From the NCBI GenBank assembly GCA_020635195.1, contig JACKAG010000002.1, positions 62,001 to 126,000 of the forward strand: a DNA stretch of 64,000 nucleotides, given 5' to 3'. The DNA comes from Deltaproteobacteria bacterium (GTDB lineage: Bacteria > Bdellovibrionota_B > Oligoflexia > Oligoflexales > Bog-1112). Shown piece by piece: positions 33,572 to 43,199 of the stretch; positions within the stretch are counted from its first letter, which is position 1, and each line of letters begins with the position of its first letter. A program made the position numbers and the translations under genes. The notes below the pieces were generated by a model that was not told the origin of the DNA, searched no databases, and saw only the letters and a list, made by a program, of their open reading frames with translations.

Positions 33572-33613
33572 CATCGGCTCCCTTAGCCGGGGTGATGGTG
33601 AATCGGTTTTTTT
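33572..33613 (+). terminator. Attenuator-like hairpin between rplL and rpoB
   Basis: CATCGGCT (33572-33579) pairs with AGCC and GATG (33585-33597) to give an interrupted stem just after the rplL stop, and TTTTTTT (33607-33613) follows after about 10 nt. The position corresponds to the rplL-rpoB attenuator of E. coli, which lowers polymerase synthesis relative to ribosomal proteins. Confidence 0.55.
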
Positions 33614-33638
33614 ACCAGATTTTAATTGGTTCATGAAT

Positions 33639-33668
33639 GATCCCATGGGCATTAACGCCTATGGGATC
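33639..33668 (+). other. Second hairpin immediately before rpoB
   Basis: GATCCCATGGGC (33639-33650) pairs with GCCTATGGGATC (33657-33668), a 12-bp stem with one G-U pair and a 6-nt loop. It lies 35 bp before the rpoB start and could be an RNase III-type processing site, as known in the E. coli rplL-rpoB spacer, or a binding site for polymerase autoregulation. Confidence 0.55.
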
Positions 33669-33703
33669 TGTCGTTACTTCCTTATGACTGATCGGAGCAT
33701 GAT

Positions 33704-36700
33704 ATGACGTCTCTGGACGCATCTTTTACGCGGCCCCGCAAAAGCTATCAAAAAGTATCTCCGGCTATAGATCATCCCTATCTGATTGAAATCCAGAAAA
33801 CAAGCTACGGCCAGTTCTTGCAGGATACCATTGATGTCGAAAAGCGTAAACAGGTAGGTTTGCAGGCGGTCTTTAATTCTGTATTTCCGATTTCTGACTT
33901 TTCAGAAACAGCTTCGGTAGAATTTGTCAGCTATAGCTTTGAGCAGCCGAAATATACGGTTGGGGAATGCCGACAGAGAGGGATGAGCTTTGCAGCTCCT
34001 CTGAAGGTCGTGATACGTCTGGTCGTCTGGGATCTTGATAAAGAGACGAATGTCAAAAGCATCCGGGATGTTAAAGAACAGGAAGTATACTTTGGTGAAA
34101 TCCCGCTCATGACGGATAGCGGGACTTTTATCATTAATGGAACCGAAAGAGTGGTTGTTTCTCAGCTCCACAGATCTTCCGGTGTCTTTTTTGATCATGA
34201 TAAAGGAAAAAATACGACATCCGGAAAGTTGCTCTATACGGCACGGGTGATCCCATACCGTGGAAGCTGGCTGGATTTTGAGTTTGATTCAAAAGATATC
34301 CTGTATGTGAGGATTGACAGGCGTCGTAAGATGCATGCATCTGTCCTGCTTAAGGCCCTCGGTTATACAGAAGAAGAGCTCCTCGCTCATTTTTATAAGC
34401 GGGAGCGTGTTGAAATTGTTGACCAGGAATTCCGGGTTTGTCTGAATTTTGATCTTCTGAGAGGTCAGAGAGCGAGTTCTGATCTGGTTGACCCGAAAAC
34501 TGGCAAAGTTTATGTGAAAAAAAATCGCCGTATTTCTGTCGGTGCCATCCGGCAGATGGAAGCGGCAGGGCTGACTTATCAGTCTTACCAGATTCATCAA
34601 CTGGTTGGAAAAATCCTGGCGCAAAATATTCTTGGTTCTGATGGGGAAATCCTTATTCCCATCAATACAGAGCTTGGAGAGGCTGAACTACGCCAGATTG
34701 TGGAAGGTGGTATATCTGGTTTCGATACATTATTTATTGACGGTGTAAATGCCGACAGTTCTTTCCGTGAAACTCTACTGGGTGATAAAATCGAAACCCA
34801 GGAAGAGGCGATTCTGGAAATTTATAAGAGGCTGAGACCTGGAGATCCTCCGACATTTGAACCAGCGGAAGCCTTGTTTAATAATCTGTTTTTTAATCCA
34901 GATCGTTATGATCTGAGCGCCGTAGGTCGTCTGAAATTAAATGAACGCCTTGGGCTGGATGAGCCGATTGAGCAGAGAACTCTGACTAAAGAAGATATTA
35001 TGGCAACCGTTGCTTATCTTCTTAAGCTGAAAACGGGTCAGGGTGAAGTGGATGATATTGATCATCTTGGAAACAGAAGAGTAAGGGCTGTTGGAGAGCT
35101 CCTGGAGAATCAATATCGTATTGGTCTGTTGCGGATTGAACGAGCGATCCGGGAAAGATTGCAGCTTCAGGATGTTGATACCCTGCTTCCTCATGACTTT
35201 ATCAATAATAAGCCTGCATCTGCGGTTGTGAAAGAGTTCTTTGGCAGCTCACAGTTAAGTCAGTTTATGGATCAGACAAATCCTTTATCGGAAGTGACTC
35301 ATAAACGACGATTATCCGCACTTGGGCCTGGCGGTCTGAGCCGGGAGCGTGCAGGTTTCGAAGTTCGTGACGTACATCCGACTCACTATGGCCGAATCTG
35401 TCCTGTTGAAACACCGGAAGGTCCGAATATTGGTCTGATCTCATCTCTGGCTTCTTTTGCAAGGGTGAATAGCTACGGCTTTATTGAGACTCCTTATAAA
35501 GATATCAGAGAGAAAGATCAGGATGGTAAGTTTACGGTCCGTTATTATTCTGCATCGGAAGAGCATCAGGATCATGTAATTGCACAAGCTATGCATGATC
35601 GGGATTTTTCGGATGATGAGTATATTGGTGTCCGGAGAAAAGGTGAGAGTGAAATTGTTCGCGGCGAAGAAGCGGACCTGATGGATGTTGCGACAACACA
35701 GCTTGTGTCGGTTGCGGCAAATCTGATTCCTTTCCTTCAGAACGATGATGCAAACCGGGCTCTGATGGGTTCGAATATGATGCGTCAGGCTGTTCCTCTG
35801 ATCAGGACCAGGGCTCCACTGGTAGGAACCGGGATGGAAAGGGTCGTTGCTCGTGACTCAGGAGCATCGGTTGTTGCCCGACGAAATGGCGTGGTCGTTT
35901 CTGTTGATGCAGAGAGGATTGTTGTCAAGGTCGCCGATGAGGGTCATGACACTCAGACAGATGTTGGCGCAGATGTTGATATTTATACGCTGAAGAAATA
36001 CAGACGATCTAATCTCGATACCTGTATTAATCAGAAGCCTATCGTCCGGGTGGGAGAGAGCGTTACAACTGGCAATGTTATTGCGGATGGTTTTGCAACT
36101 GAGCTTGGTGAGCTGGCTTTGGGGCAGAATGTGACGGTCGCCTTTATGCCGTGGAATGGATACAACTTTGAAGATTCTATTTTGATTTCAGAAAGGGTTG
36201 TGAAGGAAGATCTGTATACATCAGTTCATATACAAGAATTTGAGTGTATTTCCCGGGATACAAAGCTGGGACAGGAAGAGATTACGGCTGATATTCCGAA
36301 TGTCGGAGAAGAAGCTCTCGCAAATCTCGATGATGCAGGGATTATCAGAATTGGTGCTGAGGTCAAGCCTGGAGATATTCTTGTAGGTAAGATTACACCA
36401 AAAGGAGAGACACAACTCACCCCCGAAGAAAAGCTGTTAAGGGCTATTTTCGGGGAAAAAGCTGGTGATGTGAGAGATACATCACTTCGGGTTCCTCCGG
36501 GAGTTTCTGGCACCCTTATTGGTTGTAAAGTCTTTTCAAGAGAAGGCTCTGATAAGGATGCAAGGAGCCTACAGATAGAAGAATCTGAAGCAAACAGATT
36601 AAGAAAGGATGAAACTGATCGGATCAGGATTATCCGTGAATCGGCCGCTCGTAAAATCATCAGAATTTGTGATGGAACATCTTTGGCAAAAGATGTTGCG

Positions 36701-37855
36701 AATAAATCGGGTGATGTTCTCGTTAAGGCCGGAGAGCTGGTGACATCAGTATTACTTGAGAAGCTGGGTTATCTGGACTGGTTCTCTTTGACGGTTGAAG
36801 ATGCTGAAAAGAACGCTTTGCTTGCCAGAGTTCTTCAGAATCTCAAGGATAAAATCACCCAGATTAAGTTTATGACAGATGAGATGCTGAAAAAGGTCTC
36901 TAAAGGTGATGAACTTCCTCCAGGCGTTATTAAAATGGTCAAAATTTATGTTGCCATCAAGCGTAAGCTGCGGGTGGGTGACAAAATGGCCGGACGCCAC
37001 GGAAATAAAGGTGTTGTCTCGAGAATTTTGCCTGAGCAGGATATGCCATTTACAGCAGATGGAACGCCTGTTGATGTGGTTCTGAATCCACTAGGTGTCC
37101 CTTCTCGTATGAACGTTGGTCAGATTCTTGAAACCCATCTTGGCTGGGCGGCAAAAAATCTTGGCAAGAAACTTAATGAGATGATGGAGGCGTCCTTTGA
37201 TCGGCAGGCCATGGAAAAAATGTGTTTGCAGGTTTGGGACACCGAAAATGTCAGGGATGAGGTCGAGCATTTTGTAAAAAACTGCTCAGATGATGTCCTT
37301 AAAGAGTTTATCCGAAAATATCGGGAAGGGGTGCATCTCGCCAATCCTGTGTTTGATGGATCAACAGAAGAAGAAATCGGATCGGCGCTAGAGCTTGCCG
37401 GGGTTGATCAGGATGGCCAGACAGAACTGTATGACGGTCTGACCGGAGAGAAGTTTCACAACAGAGTCACGGTTGGCGTGATGTATGTGCTGAAATTACA
37501 CCACCTGGTGGATGAAAAGATTCATGCAAGGTCAATCGGACCTTACTCTTTGGTTACTCAGCAGCCTCTGGGCGGTAAAGCTCAGTTTGGTGGCCAGAGG
37601 TTAGGGGAGATGGAAGTCTGGGCTATGGAAGCCTATGGTGCGGCGTACACGCTACAGGAGATGCTGACGGTTAAATCCGATGATGTCCTGGGGCGTAGCA
37701 GAATGTATGAGTCCATTGTCAAAGGGACTAATGTTGCAACACCAGGTCTGCCTGAAAGTTTCAACGTTCTGGTTAAGGAGCTACAGAGCCTTGCGCTGGA
37801 TATTAATCTTATCCGGCCTGACGGACAGGAAATGGGCATCGAAGGTGTTCAGTAA
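33704..37855 (+). CDS. rpoB: DNA-directed RNA polymerase subunit beta
   Basis: A 1383-residue beta subunit. The rifampicin region is canonical: FFGSSQLSQFMDQTNPLSE followed by THKRRLSALGPGGLSRER, retaining the Asp, His and Ser residues (E. coli D516, H526, S531) whose change gives resistance. Also present are HPTHYGRICPVETPEGPNIG, GYNFEDSILISERVV, GDKMAGRHGNKGVVS and the C-terminal GGKAQFGGQRLGEMEVWA. About 40 residues longer than the E. coli protein; I do not see large lineage-specific inserts. ATG at 33704. rpoC follows 40 bp later as a separate gene. Confidence 0.99.
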   Translation: MTSLDASFTRPRKSYQKVSPAIDHPYLIEIQKTSYGQFLQDTIDVEKRKQVGLQAVFNSVFPISDFSETASVEFVSYSFEQPKYTVGECRQRGMSFAAPLKVVIRLVVWDLDKETNVKSIRDVKEQEVYFGEIPLMTDSGTFIINGTERVVVSQLHRSSGVFFDHDKGKNTTSGKLLYTARVIPYRGSWLDFEFDSKDILYVRIDRRRKMHASVLLKALGYTEEELLAHFYKRERVEIVDQEFRVCLNFDLLRGQRASSDLVDPKTGKVYVKKNRRISVGAIRQMEAAGLTYQSYQIHQLVGKILAQNILGSDGEILIPINTELGEAELRQIVEGGISGFDTLFIDGVNADSSFRETLLGDKIETQEEAILEIYKRLRPGDPPTFEPAEALFNNLFFNPDRYDLSAVGRLKLNERLGLDEPIEQRTLTKEDIMATVAYLLKLKTGQGEVDDIDHLGNRRVRAVGELLENQYRIGLLRIERAIRERLQLQDVDTLLPHDFINNKPASAVVKEFFGSSQLSQFMDQTNPLSEVTHKRRLSALGPGGLSRERAGFEVRDVHPTHYGRICPVETPEGPNIGLISSLASFARVNSYGFIETPYKDIREKDQDGKFTVRYYSASEEHQDHVIAQAMHDRDFSDDEYIGVRRKGESEIVRGEEADLMDVATTQLVSVAANLIPFLQNDDANRALMGSNMMRQAVPLIRTRAPLVGTGMERVVARDSGASVVARRNGVVVSVDAERIVVKVADEGHDTQTDVGADVDIYTLKKYRRSNLDTCINQKPIVRVGESVTTGNVIADGFATELGELALGQNVTVAFMPWNGYNFEDSILISERVVKEDLYTSVHIQEFECISRDTKLGQEEITADIPNVGEEALANLDDAGIIRIGAEVKPGDILVGKITPKGETQLTPEEKLLRAIFGEKAGDVRDTSLRVPPGVSGTLIGCKVFSREGSDKDARSLQIEESEANRLRKDETDRIRIIRESAARKIIRICDGTSLAKDVANKSGDVLVKAGELVTSVLLEKLGYLDWFSLTVEDAEKNALLARVLQNLKDKITQIKFMTDEMLKKVSKGDELPPGVIKMVKIYVAIKRKLRVGDKMAGRHGNKGVVSRILPEQDMPFTADGTPVDVVLNPLGVPSRMNVGQILETHLGWAAKNLGKKLNEMMEASFDRQAMEKMCLQVWDTENVRDEVEHFVKNCSDDVLKEFIRKYREGVHLANPVFDGSTEEEIGSALELAGVDQDGQTELYDGLTGEKFHNRVTVGVMYVLKLHHLVDEKIHARSIGPYSLVTQQPLGGKAQFGGQRLGEMEVWAMEAYGAAYTLQEMLTVKSDDVLGRSRMYESIVKGTNVATPGLPESFNVLVKELQSLALDINLIRPDGQEMGIEGVQ

Positions 37856-37895
37856 TTTAACGCAGTGATTTCACCTCTGCATCGGGGAGACTGGT

Positions 37896-40800
37896 TTGAA
37901 AGACTTACTTAATTTTTTCGATAAGCCTGCTGATCCACTAAATTTTAGTGCGATTAAGATTTCGTTAGCTTCTCCGGAAAAGATTCGCAGCTGGTCATAT
38001 GGAGAGGTGAAAAAGCCTGAAACGATCAATTACAGAACGTTTAAACCTGAACGAGATGGCTTGTTCTGCGCTAAAATTTTCGGCCCTGTCCGGGACTTCG
38101 AATGTATCTGTGGTAAGTACAAGCGGATGAAACACAGAGGGATTGTCTGTGACAAGTGTGGAGTGGAAGTGATCCATTCCAAAGTCCGCCGGGAACGAAT
38201 GGGACACATTAACCTGGCATGTCCGGTTGCCCATATCTGGTTTCTGAAGTCACTCCCTTCAAGAATCGGCGCGATCCTTGATATCACTCTCAAGGATATT
38301 GAGAGAGTTCTTTACAGTGAATCTTATGTTGTGCTCGACCCGGGGGATGACTCGGTTACCGGCCTGAGTGTAGGGCAGGTTCTTTCAGAAGAAGAATATG
38401 AAGAGGCTTTAGCTGAGCATGGAAATGGTAGCTTTACGATTGGAGTCGGAGCCGAAGCCGTTCTTGAGCTTCTGAGCCGTCTGAAAATTGAAGATCTGGT
38501 GGATGAGCTTCGCCGTGACCTTGCAGAGGTGACATCTGAAGCAAACCGGAAGAAGCTGCAGCGACGCCTGAAGGTTGCAGAAGCCTTTAATACGCGCGAT
38601 GAACATGGACATTTTGCAGCAAAACCTGAATGGATGATGCTTACGGTCATTCCAGTTCAGCCGCCGGACTTACGTCCGCTGGTTCCCCTCGATGGGGGGC
38701 GTTTTGCGACATCTGATCTTAATGATCTCTACAGACGTGTGATCAACCGGAATAACCGCCTTCTCAGGCTGATAGAGCTGAATGCACCCGATATTATTGT
38801 TCGTAATGAAAAACGCATGCTTCAGGAATCTGTTGATGCGTTATTTGATAACGGGCGCAGGGGAAAGGTTTTTACCGGTCCGAACAAAAGACCTTTACGA
38901 TCTTTGTCAGATTTCCTGAAAGGAAAGCAAGGACGTTTTCGTCAGAACCTGCTCGGAAAGCGGGTTGATTACTCCGGACGATCTGTGATTGTTGTCGGAC
39001 CTGATTTGCGTCTGCATCAGTGTGGATTGCCTAAAAAAATGGCTCTTGAGCTATTTAAACCGTTTCTTTATTCGAAGCTGGAAGAACACGGGATTGTCTC
39101 TACGATTAAGAGCGCAAAAAAACTGGTAGAGAAAGAACATCCGGAAGTCTGGGATATTCTTGAAGAGGTCACAAAAGAACATCCGATTCTGCTGAACCGT
39201 GCTCCGACATTGCACCGTTTGGGTATACAGGCATTTGAACCTGTACTTATAGAGGGTAAAGCGATCCGTCTTCACCCACTGGTCTGTTTTGCTTTTAATG
39301 CGGACTTTGATGGTGACCAGATGGCTGTGCATCTGCCGCTTTCAATTGAAGCGCAGATGGAAGCCCGGGTTTTGATGATGTCCACCAATAATGTTCTGAG
39401 TCCTGCCTCCGGATCTCCGGTTATTGTGCCCTCTCAGGATATTGTTCTGGGTATTTATTATCTGACAAAGCAAGATCTGACAGCACGTGGTGCAGGGCAG
39501 ATTTTTTCCTCTCTTGAGGAAGCCCGGGCTGCGTATGATCACGGGGAAGTTGGACTCCAGGCTCCGGTGAAGGTTCGGCTCCGGGGTTCTTTGATTCAGA
39601 CAACCGTTGGCCGTGCTCTTCTTTCGGAAGCGATACCATCTGAGATTCCTTATGAATCGTTTAACCGCGTCATGGGAAAAAAGGAACTTGCAGCGCTTGT
39701 TGATGTTTGTTTCCGGAAATGTGGTCCTAAAAAGACGGTTCTGATGGCAGATGCGATCAGAACGCTGGGCTACTCATACTCGACTAGGGCAGGGTTATCG
39801 ATTGCTATTGGCGATATGATCATTCCCGAGGAGAAGAAGCAGCTACTTGCGGATGCAGAAGATGAAGTGAAGCGTATTAAGGAGCAGTACTCTGAAGGTC
39901 TTCTGACTGAAGGAGAACGTTACAATAAGGTTGTTGATATCTGGGCGAACGTAACAGAACAGATTGCGTCCTGTATGTTCAATAACATTGCAGAGATGTC
40001 TGTGACCGACAAAGATGGTGTTGAGCATAAGGTTCCGAGTGATAACAGTATCTTTATGATGGCTGATTCCGGAGCCCGGGGATCTGCACAGCAGATCCGG
40101 CAGCTTGCTGGTATGCGGGGACTGATGTCCAAGCCGTCTGGTGAGATTATTGAAACACCGATTACAGCAAACTTCCGGGAAGGCCTGACAGTTCTTCAGT
40201 ACTTTACGTCGACTCACGGAGCGCGTAAAGGACTTGCGGATACGGCTCTGAAGACAGCAAGCTCTGGTTATCTGACAAGAAGACTTGTTGACGTTGCCCA
40301 GGATTGTATCATTTATTCAGATGATTGCGGTGTGTCTGAAGGGGTTCGGGTGGCTCCGATCCGGGATGGTTCAGAAGTTCGTGTCTCTCTGGGCGAGAGG
40401 ATTCTTGGCCGGACTGTTGTCGGAGAGATCCTTCATCCTGTTACAGGTGAGATGCTGGTGCCTCACCAAACGATACTGGCAGAACCAGATTGTGAGCTTC
40501 TCGAGGCTGCCGGTGTTGAGGAAGTTGAAATCCGCTCTCTGCTTACCTGCCGTGCTGAGAGGGGAGTCTGCGCCATGTGTTATGGACGGGACCTGTCTTC
40601 GGGCAATAAAGTTGATGTGGGTGAAGCTGTTGGTGTGATTGCAGCTCAGTCGATTGGAGAGCCTGGAACGCAGCTGACGATGAGGACCTTCCACTTTGGG
40701 GGAACTGCGACCCATAAAGTGGAGTCTACATCCGTAGAAAGCCGCTTTACCGGCAAGATCAGTTTTTTAAACATCCGCTCTGTTAAAAATTCTGAGGGCC

Positions 40801-42035
40801 GTGAGGTTGTTCTTTCCCGCAACGGTGAAATCAGAATCCTTGATGTCGATGATAAGGTCAGAGATTCTTATCCGATTGTGTATGGTTCTGTTTTATTTGT
40901 TACAGATGGGCAGGAAATTTCGGCTGGTGACAGGCTTGGGGAATGGGATCCTTTTGCGGTTCCGATTGTAGCAGAGATTGCTGGTCAGGTTCGTTATTTT
41001 GACCTTCATGAAGGCAAGAGTCTTGAGGAGAAGGTGGATGATATCACCTTCCTGACCCGTAAGGTTGTGACTGAGTCGAAAAGTGAGCCTCTTAAGCCAG
41101 GGATTGAGCTGGTCGATGAATCAGGTGCACTGTTGAGCAATGAGTCTGGCCGTTCGATGTACTCGCTACCTATTGGTTGTATTATCAATGTAAACGAGGG
41201 TTCTAAGGTTGTTCCTGGGGATATTCTTGGAAAGATTCCCAGAGAGGCGACGAAGACGAAGGACATTACCGGTGGTTTGCCAAGGGTTGCTGAGCTGTTT
41301 GAGGCGAGGAAGCCAAAAGATGTTTCGATTATGGCGGACCGTGACGGAACTGTCACCTTTGGTGAGGATACAAAAGGCAAGCGCAAGATCTATCTGACGG
41401 ATGCGGATGCTGATCAGAAAGAGTATCTGATTCCTAAAGGTAAACATGTTCTTGTCAGTGAGGGAGACTATATTCGTAAGGGTGAAGCTCTGGTGGACGG
41501 ACAGCCTAACCCTCATGAGATTCTGTCAGTTCTTGGCAGTGTCGCTCTGGCAGAGTATCTGGTAAATGAGGTTCAGGAAGTCTATCGTCTGCAGGGTGTT
41601 AAGATCAACGATAAGCACATTGAAGTGATTATTCGTCAGATGTTACGACGGGTTCTGATTAATGATCCTGGTGACACTCGTTTCCTTCCGACAGAAACAG
41701 CCGAGAAGCATGAGGTCCTGGAGATCAATGAAAGGATGATAGCAGAAGGCAAGCGACCGGCAGAATGGGAGCCTGTGCTTCTGGGGATTACTAAGGCATC
41801 TCTTTCGACAGACAGCTTTATTTCTGCGGCTTCTTTCCAGGAGACAACAAAGGTACTCACTCATGCTGCGATCAACAGCAAAGTGGACTATCTGAGAGGG
41901 CTGAAGGAAAATGTGACGATGGGACGCCTGATTCCGGCAGGTACCGGAGCTCCTTTTTACAGGAACCTGACTGCACAGGAGGCTTTGCCTGTACATGATA
42001 TGGATTCCCGGGACGTTGCACTGAGCGGAAGCTGA
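37896..42035 (+). CDS. rpoC: DNA-directed RNA polymerase subunit beta'
   Basis: A 1379-residue beta' subunit. The N-terminal zinc ribbon reads CICGKYKRMKHRGIVCDKCG, followed by the lid and rudder region (NRAPTLHRLGIQAFEP) and the catalytic loop NADFDGDQM with the three magnesium-binding Asp residues. The trigger-loop segment has GARGSAQQIRQLAGMRGLM and the second zinc cluster reads CRAERGVCAMCYG. The start is TTG at 37896 after GGGGAGA, giving the usual MKDLLNFF start. C-terminus ends in normal family style near GLKENVTMGRLIPAGTG and 35 further residues. Confidence 0.99.
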   Translation: MKDLLNFFDKPADPLNFSAIKISLASPEKIRSWSYGEVKKPETINYRTFKPERDGLFCAKIFGPVRDFECICGKYKRMKHRGIVCDKCGVEVIHSKVRRERMGHINLACPVAHIWFLKSLPSRIGAILDITLKDIERVLYSESYVVLDPGDDSVTGLSVGQVLSEEEYEEALAEHGNGSFTIGVGAEAVLELLSRLKIEDLVDELRRDLAEVTSEANRKKLQRRLKVAEAFNTRDEHGHFAAKPEWMMLTVIPVQPPDLRPLVPLDGGRFATSDLNDLYRRVINRNNRLLRLIELNAPDIIVRNEKRMLQESVDALFDNGRRGKVFTGPNKRPLRSLSDFLKGKQGRFRQNLLGKRVDYSGRSVIVVGPDLRLHQCGLPKKMALELFKPFLYSKLEEHGIVSTIKSAKKLVEKEHPEVWDILEEVTKEHPILLNRAPTLHRLGIQAFEPVLIEGKAIRLHPLVCFAFNADFDGDQMAVHLPLSIEAQMEARVLMMSTNNVLSPASGSPVIVPSQDIVLGIYYLTKQDLTARGAGQIFSSLEEARAAYDHGEVGLQAPVKVRLRGSLIQTTVGRALLSEAIPSEIPYESFNRVMGKKELAALVDVCFRKCGPKKTVLMADAIRTLGYSYSTRAGLSIAIGDMIIPEEKKQLLADAEDEVKRIKEQYSEGLLTEGERYNKVVDIWANVTEQIASCMFNNIAEMSVTDKDGVEHKVPSDNSIFMMADSGARGSAQQIRQLAGMRGLMSKPSGEIIETPITANFREGLTVLQYFTSTHGARKGLADTALKTASSGYLTRRLVDVAQDCIIYSDDCGVSEGVRVAPIRDGSEVRVSLGERILGRTVVGEILHPVTGEMLVPHQTILAEPDCELLEAAGVEEVEIRSLLTCRAERGVCAMCYGRDLSSGNKVDVGEAVGVIAAQSIGEPGTQLTMRTFHFGGTATHKVESTSVESRFTGKISFLNIRSVKNSEGREVVLSRNGEIRILDVDDKVRDSYPIVYGSVLFVTDGQEISAGDRLGEWDPFAVPIVAEIAGQVRYFDLHEGKSLEEKVDDITFLTRKVVTESKSEPLKPGIELVDESGALLSNESGRSMYSLPIGCIINVNEGSKVVPGDILGKIPREATKTKDITGGLPRVAELFEARKPKDVSIMADRDGTVTFGEDTKGKRKIYLTDADADQKEYLIPKGKHVLVSEGDYIRKGEALVDGQPNPHEILSVLGSVALAEYLVNEVQEVYRLQGVKINDKHIEVIIRQMLRRVLINDPGDTRFLPTETAEKHEVLEINERMIAEGKRPAEWEPVLLGITKASLSTDSFISAASFQETTKVLTHAAINSKVDYLRGLKENVTMGRLIPAGTGAPFYRNLTAQEALPVHDMDSRDVALSGS

Positions 42036-42075
42036 GCCAGGATGTTTCTTAAGTTCTTGTAAGTATGTTGTTTTA

Positions 42076-42112
42076 ATCTTGCCGACTCTGCTCTGAATGC
42101 AGGAGGCAAGAT
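42076..42112 (+). other. Hairpin between rpoC and rpsL
   Basis: ATCTTGCC (42076-42083) pairs perfectly with GGCAAGAT (42105-42112), with an inner CTGC/GCAG pair, in the 151-bp rpoC-rpsL spacer. A T-rich stretch (GTTTTATTTTT) starts about 10 nt later. It may be a partial terminator or the start of the rpsL leader. Confidence 0.5.
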
Positions 42113-42186
42113 AGTGATTGCGTTTTATTTTTAAATCTGGTAGATATCGCGTCTGCCGTGATGATGTAAGTAAAGGTGCTTGATTT

Positions 42187-42561
42187 ATGCCTACAATTAG
42201 TCAGATTATCCGTAAGGGTCGCAGGCAGCAGAAAGCAAAGTCCAAGGGACCTGCTCTGCAAAGCTGTCCACAGCGACGAGGCGTTTGTATTCGTGTCTAC
42301 ACTACGACACCAAAAAAACCAAACTCCGCACTCCGTAAAGTGGCCAGGGTTCGCCTGACAAATGGAATTGAAGTGACCTCTTATATTGGTGGTGAAGGAC
42401 ATAACCTGCAGGAACATAGCGTGGTTCTGATCAGGGGAGGTAAAGTAAAAGATTTACCAGGTGTTCGCTACCACGTAGTCCGGGGTACTCTCGACACTCA
42501 GGGAGTTAATAACCGTAAGCAGGGGCGGAGTAAGTACGGGACTAAGAAGCCCAAAAGCTAG
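42187..42561 (+). CDS. rpsL: 30S ribosomal protein S12
   Basis: A 124-residue decoding-centre protein. It starts MPTISQIIRKGRRQQKAKSK and shows CPQRRGVCIRVYTTTPKKPNSALRK-type conservation, split here as CPQRRGVC and TTPKKPNSALRK, then GGEGHNLQEHSVVLIRGG and KVKDLPGVRYHVVRG. The two Lys residues whose change gives streptomycin resistance (in KKPNS and in KVKDLPG) are both present, so the sequence is the sensitive type. Followed 24 bp later by rpsG. Confidence 0.98.
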   Translation: MPTISQIIRKGRRQQKAKSKGPALQSCPQRRGVCIRVYTTTPKKPNSALRKVARVRLTNGIEVTSYIGGEGHNLQEHSVVLIRGGKVKDLPGVRYHVVRGTLDTQGVNNRKQGRSKYGTKKPKS

Positions 42562-42585
42562 CACCTTATTCAGGAGATAAAAGAC

Positions 42586-43074
42586 ATGTCACGACGGCGT
42601 GCTGCGAGTAAGCGGGTGGTGTTGCCAGATCCCGTCTATCAAGAGGAAATGGTAACAAAATTCATTAGTTGCATGATGAAACATGGCAAGCGATCCGCTG
42701 CAGAAAAGCAGTTTTACGGAGCGCTAGAAACAATAAGCCAGAAGGGAATTCAGGACTTTCCGAAGTGTGAAAGTGTTCTGGATGTCTTCAGGTTGGCGAT
42801 AGAAAACGCAAAGCCTTTGCTGGAGGTTAAGTCCAGAAGGGTTGGTGGTTCTAACTATCAGGTTCCTGTTGAGGTTCGTCCTGAGCGTCGGGAAGCTCTG
42901 GCGTTTCGCTGGCTGATTGACTTCTCTCGTAAACGTCCCGGAAGAAGTATGCGTGAACGCTTGGCCGCTGAGATTGCAGATGCGGCTCACAGGCGTGGAG
43001 CTACGGTAAAACGGCGTGAAGATGTCCATAAGATGGCGGATGCAAACAAGGCTTTTGCACATTATCGCTGGTAA
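42586..43074 (+). CDS. rpsG: 30S ribosomal protein S7
   Basis: A 162-residue primary 16S-binding protein and head assembly initiator. It starts MSRRRAASKRVVLPDPVYQ, contains VTKFISCMMKHGKRSAAEK, ENAKPLLEVKSRRVGGSNYQ in pieces, VPVEVRPERREALAFRWL and ends EDVHKMADANKAFAHYRW, as in the family. A Shine-Dalgarno (AGGAGA) precedes the ATG. S7 regulates the str operon in E. coli through the rpsL-rpsG spacer; here the spacer is only 24 bp and holds no evident structure. Confidence 0.98.
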   Translation: MSRRRAASKRVVLPDPVYQEEMVTKFISCMMKHGKRSAAEKQFYGALETISQKGIQDFPKCESVLDVFRLAIENAKPLLEVKSRRVGGSNYQVPVEVRPERREALAFRWLIDFSRKRPGRSMRERLAAEIADAAHRRGATVKRREDVHKMADANKAFAHYRW

Positions 43075-43101
43075 CGTACACTGGATTTTCATAAAGCGTT
43101 T

Positions 43102-43142
43102 AAACCCTCTTTCGGTCTGACCGGGAGAGGGTTTCTTTTTTT
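43102..43142 (+). terminator. Intrinsic terminator after rpsG
   Basis: AAACCCTCT (43102-43110) pairs with AGAGGGTTT (43126-43134), with inner CGGTC/GACCG-type pairing, followed by CTTTTTTT. It is a textbook terminator and cuts fusA off from rpsL-rpsG. Confidence 0.88.
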
Positions 43143-43199
43143 CAGATCAGATATACTTTCGTTCAGAGATTTGCGGGATACTGATCTTTTGAGGATGAC

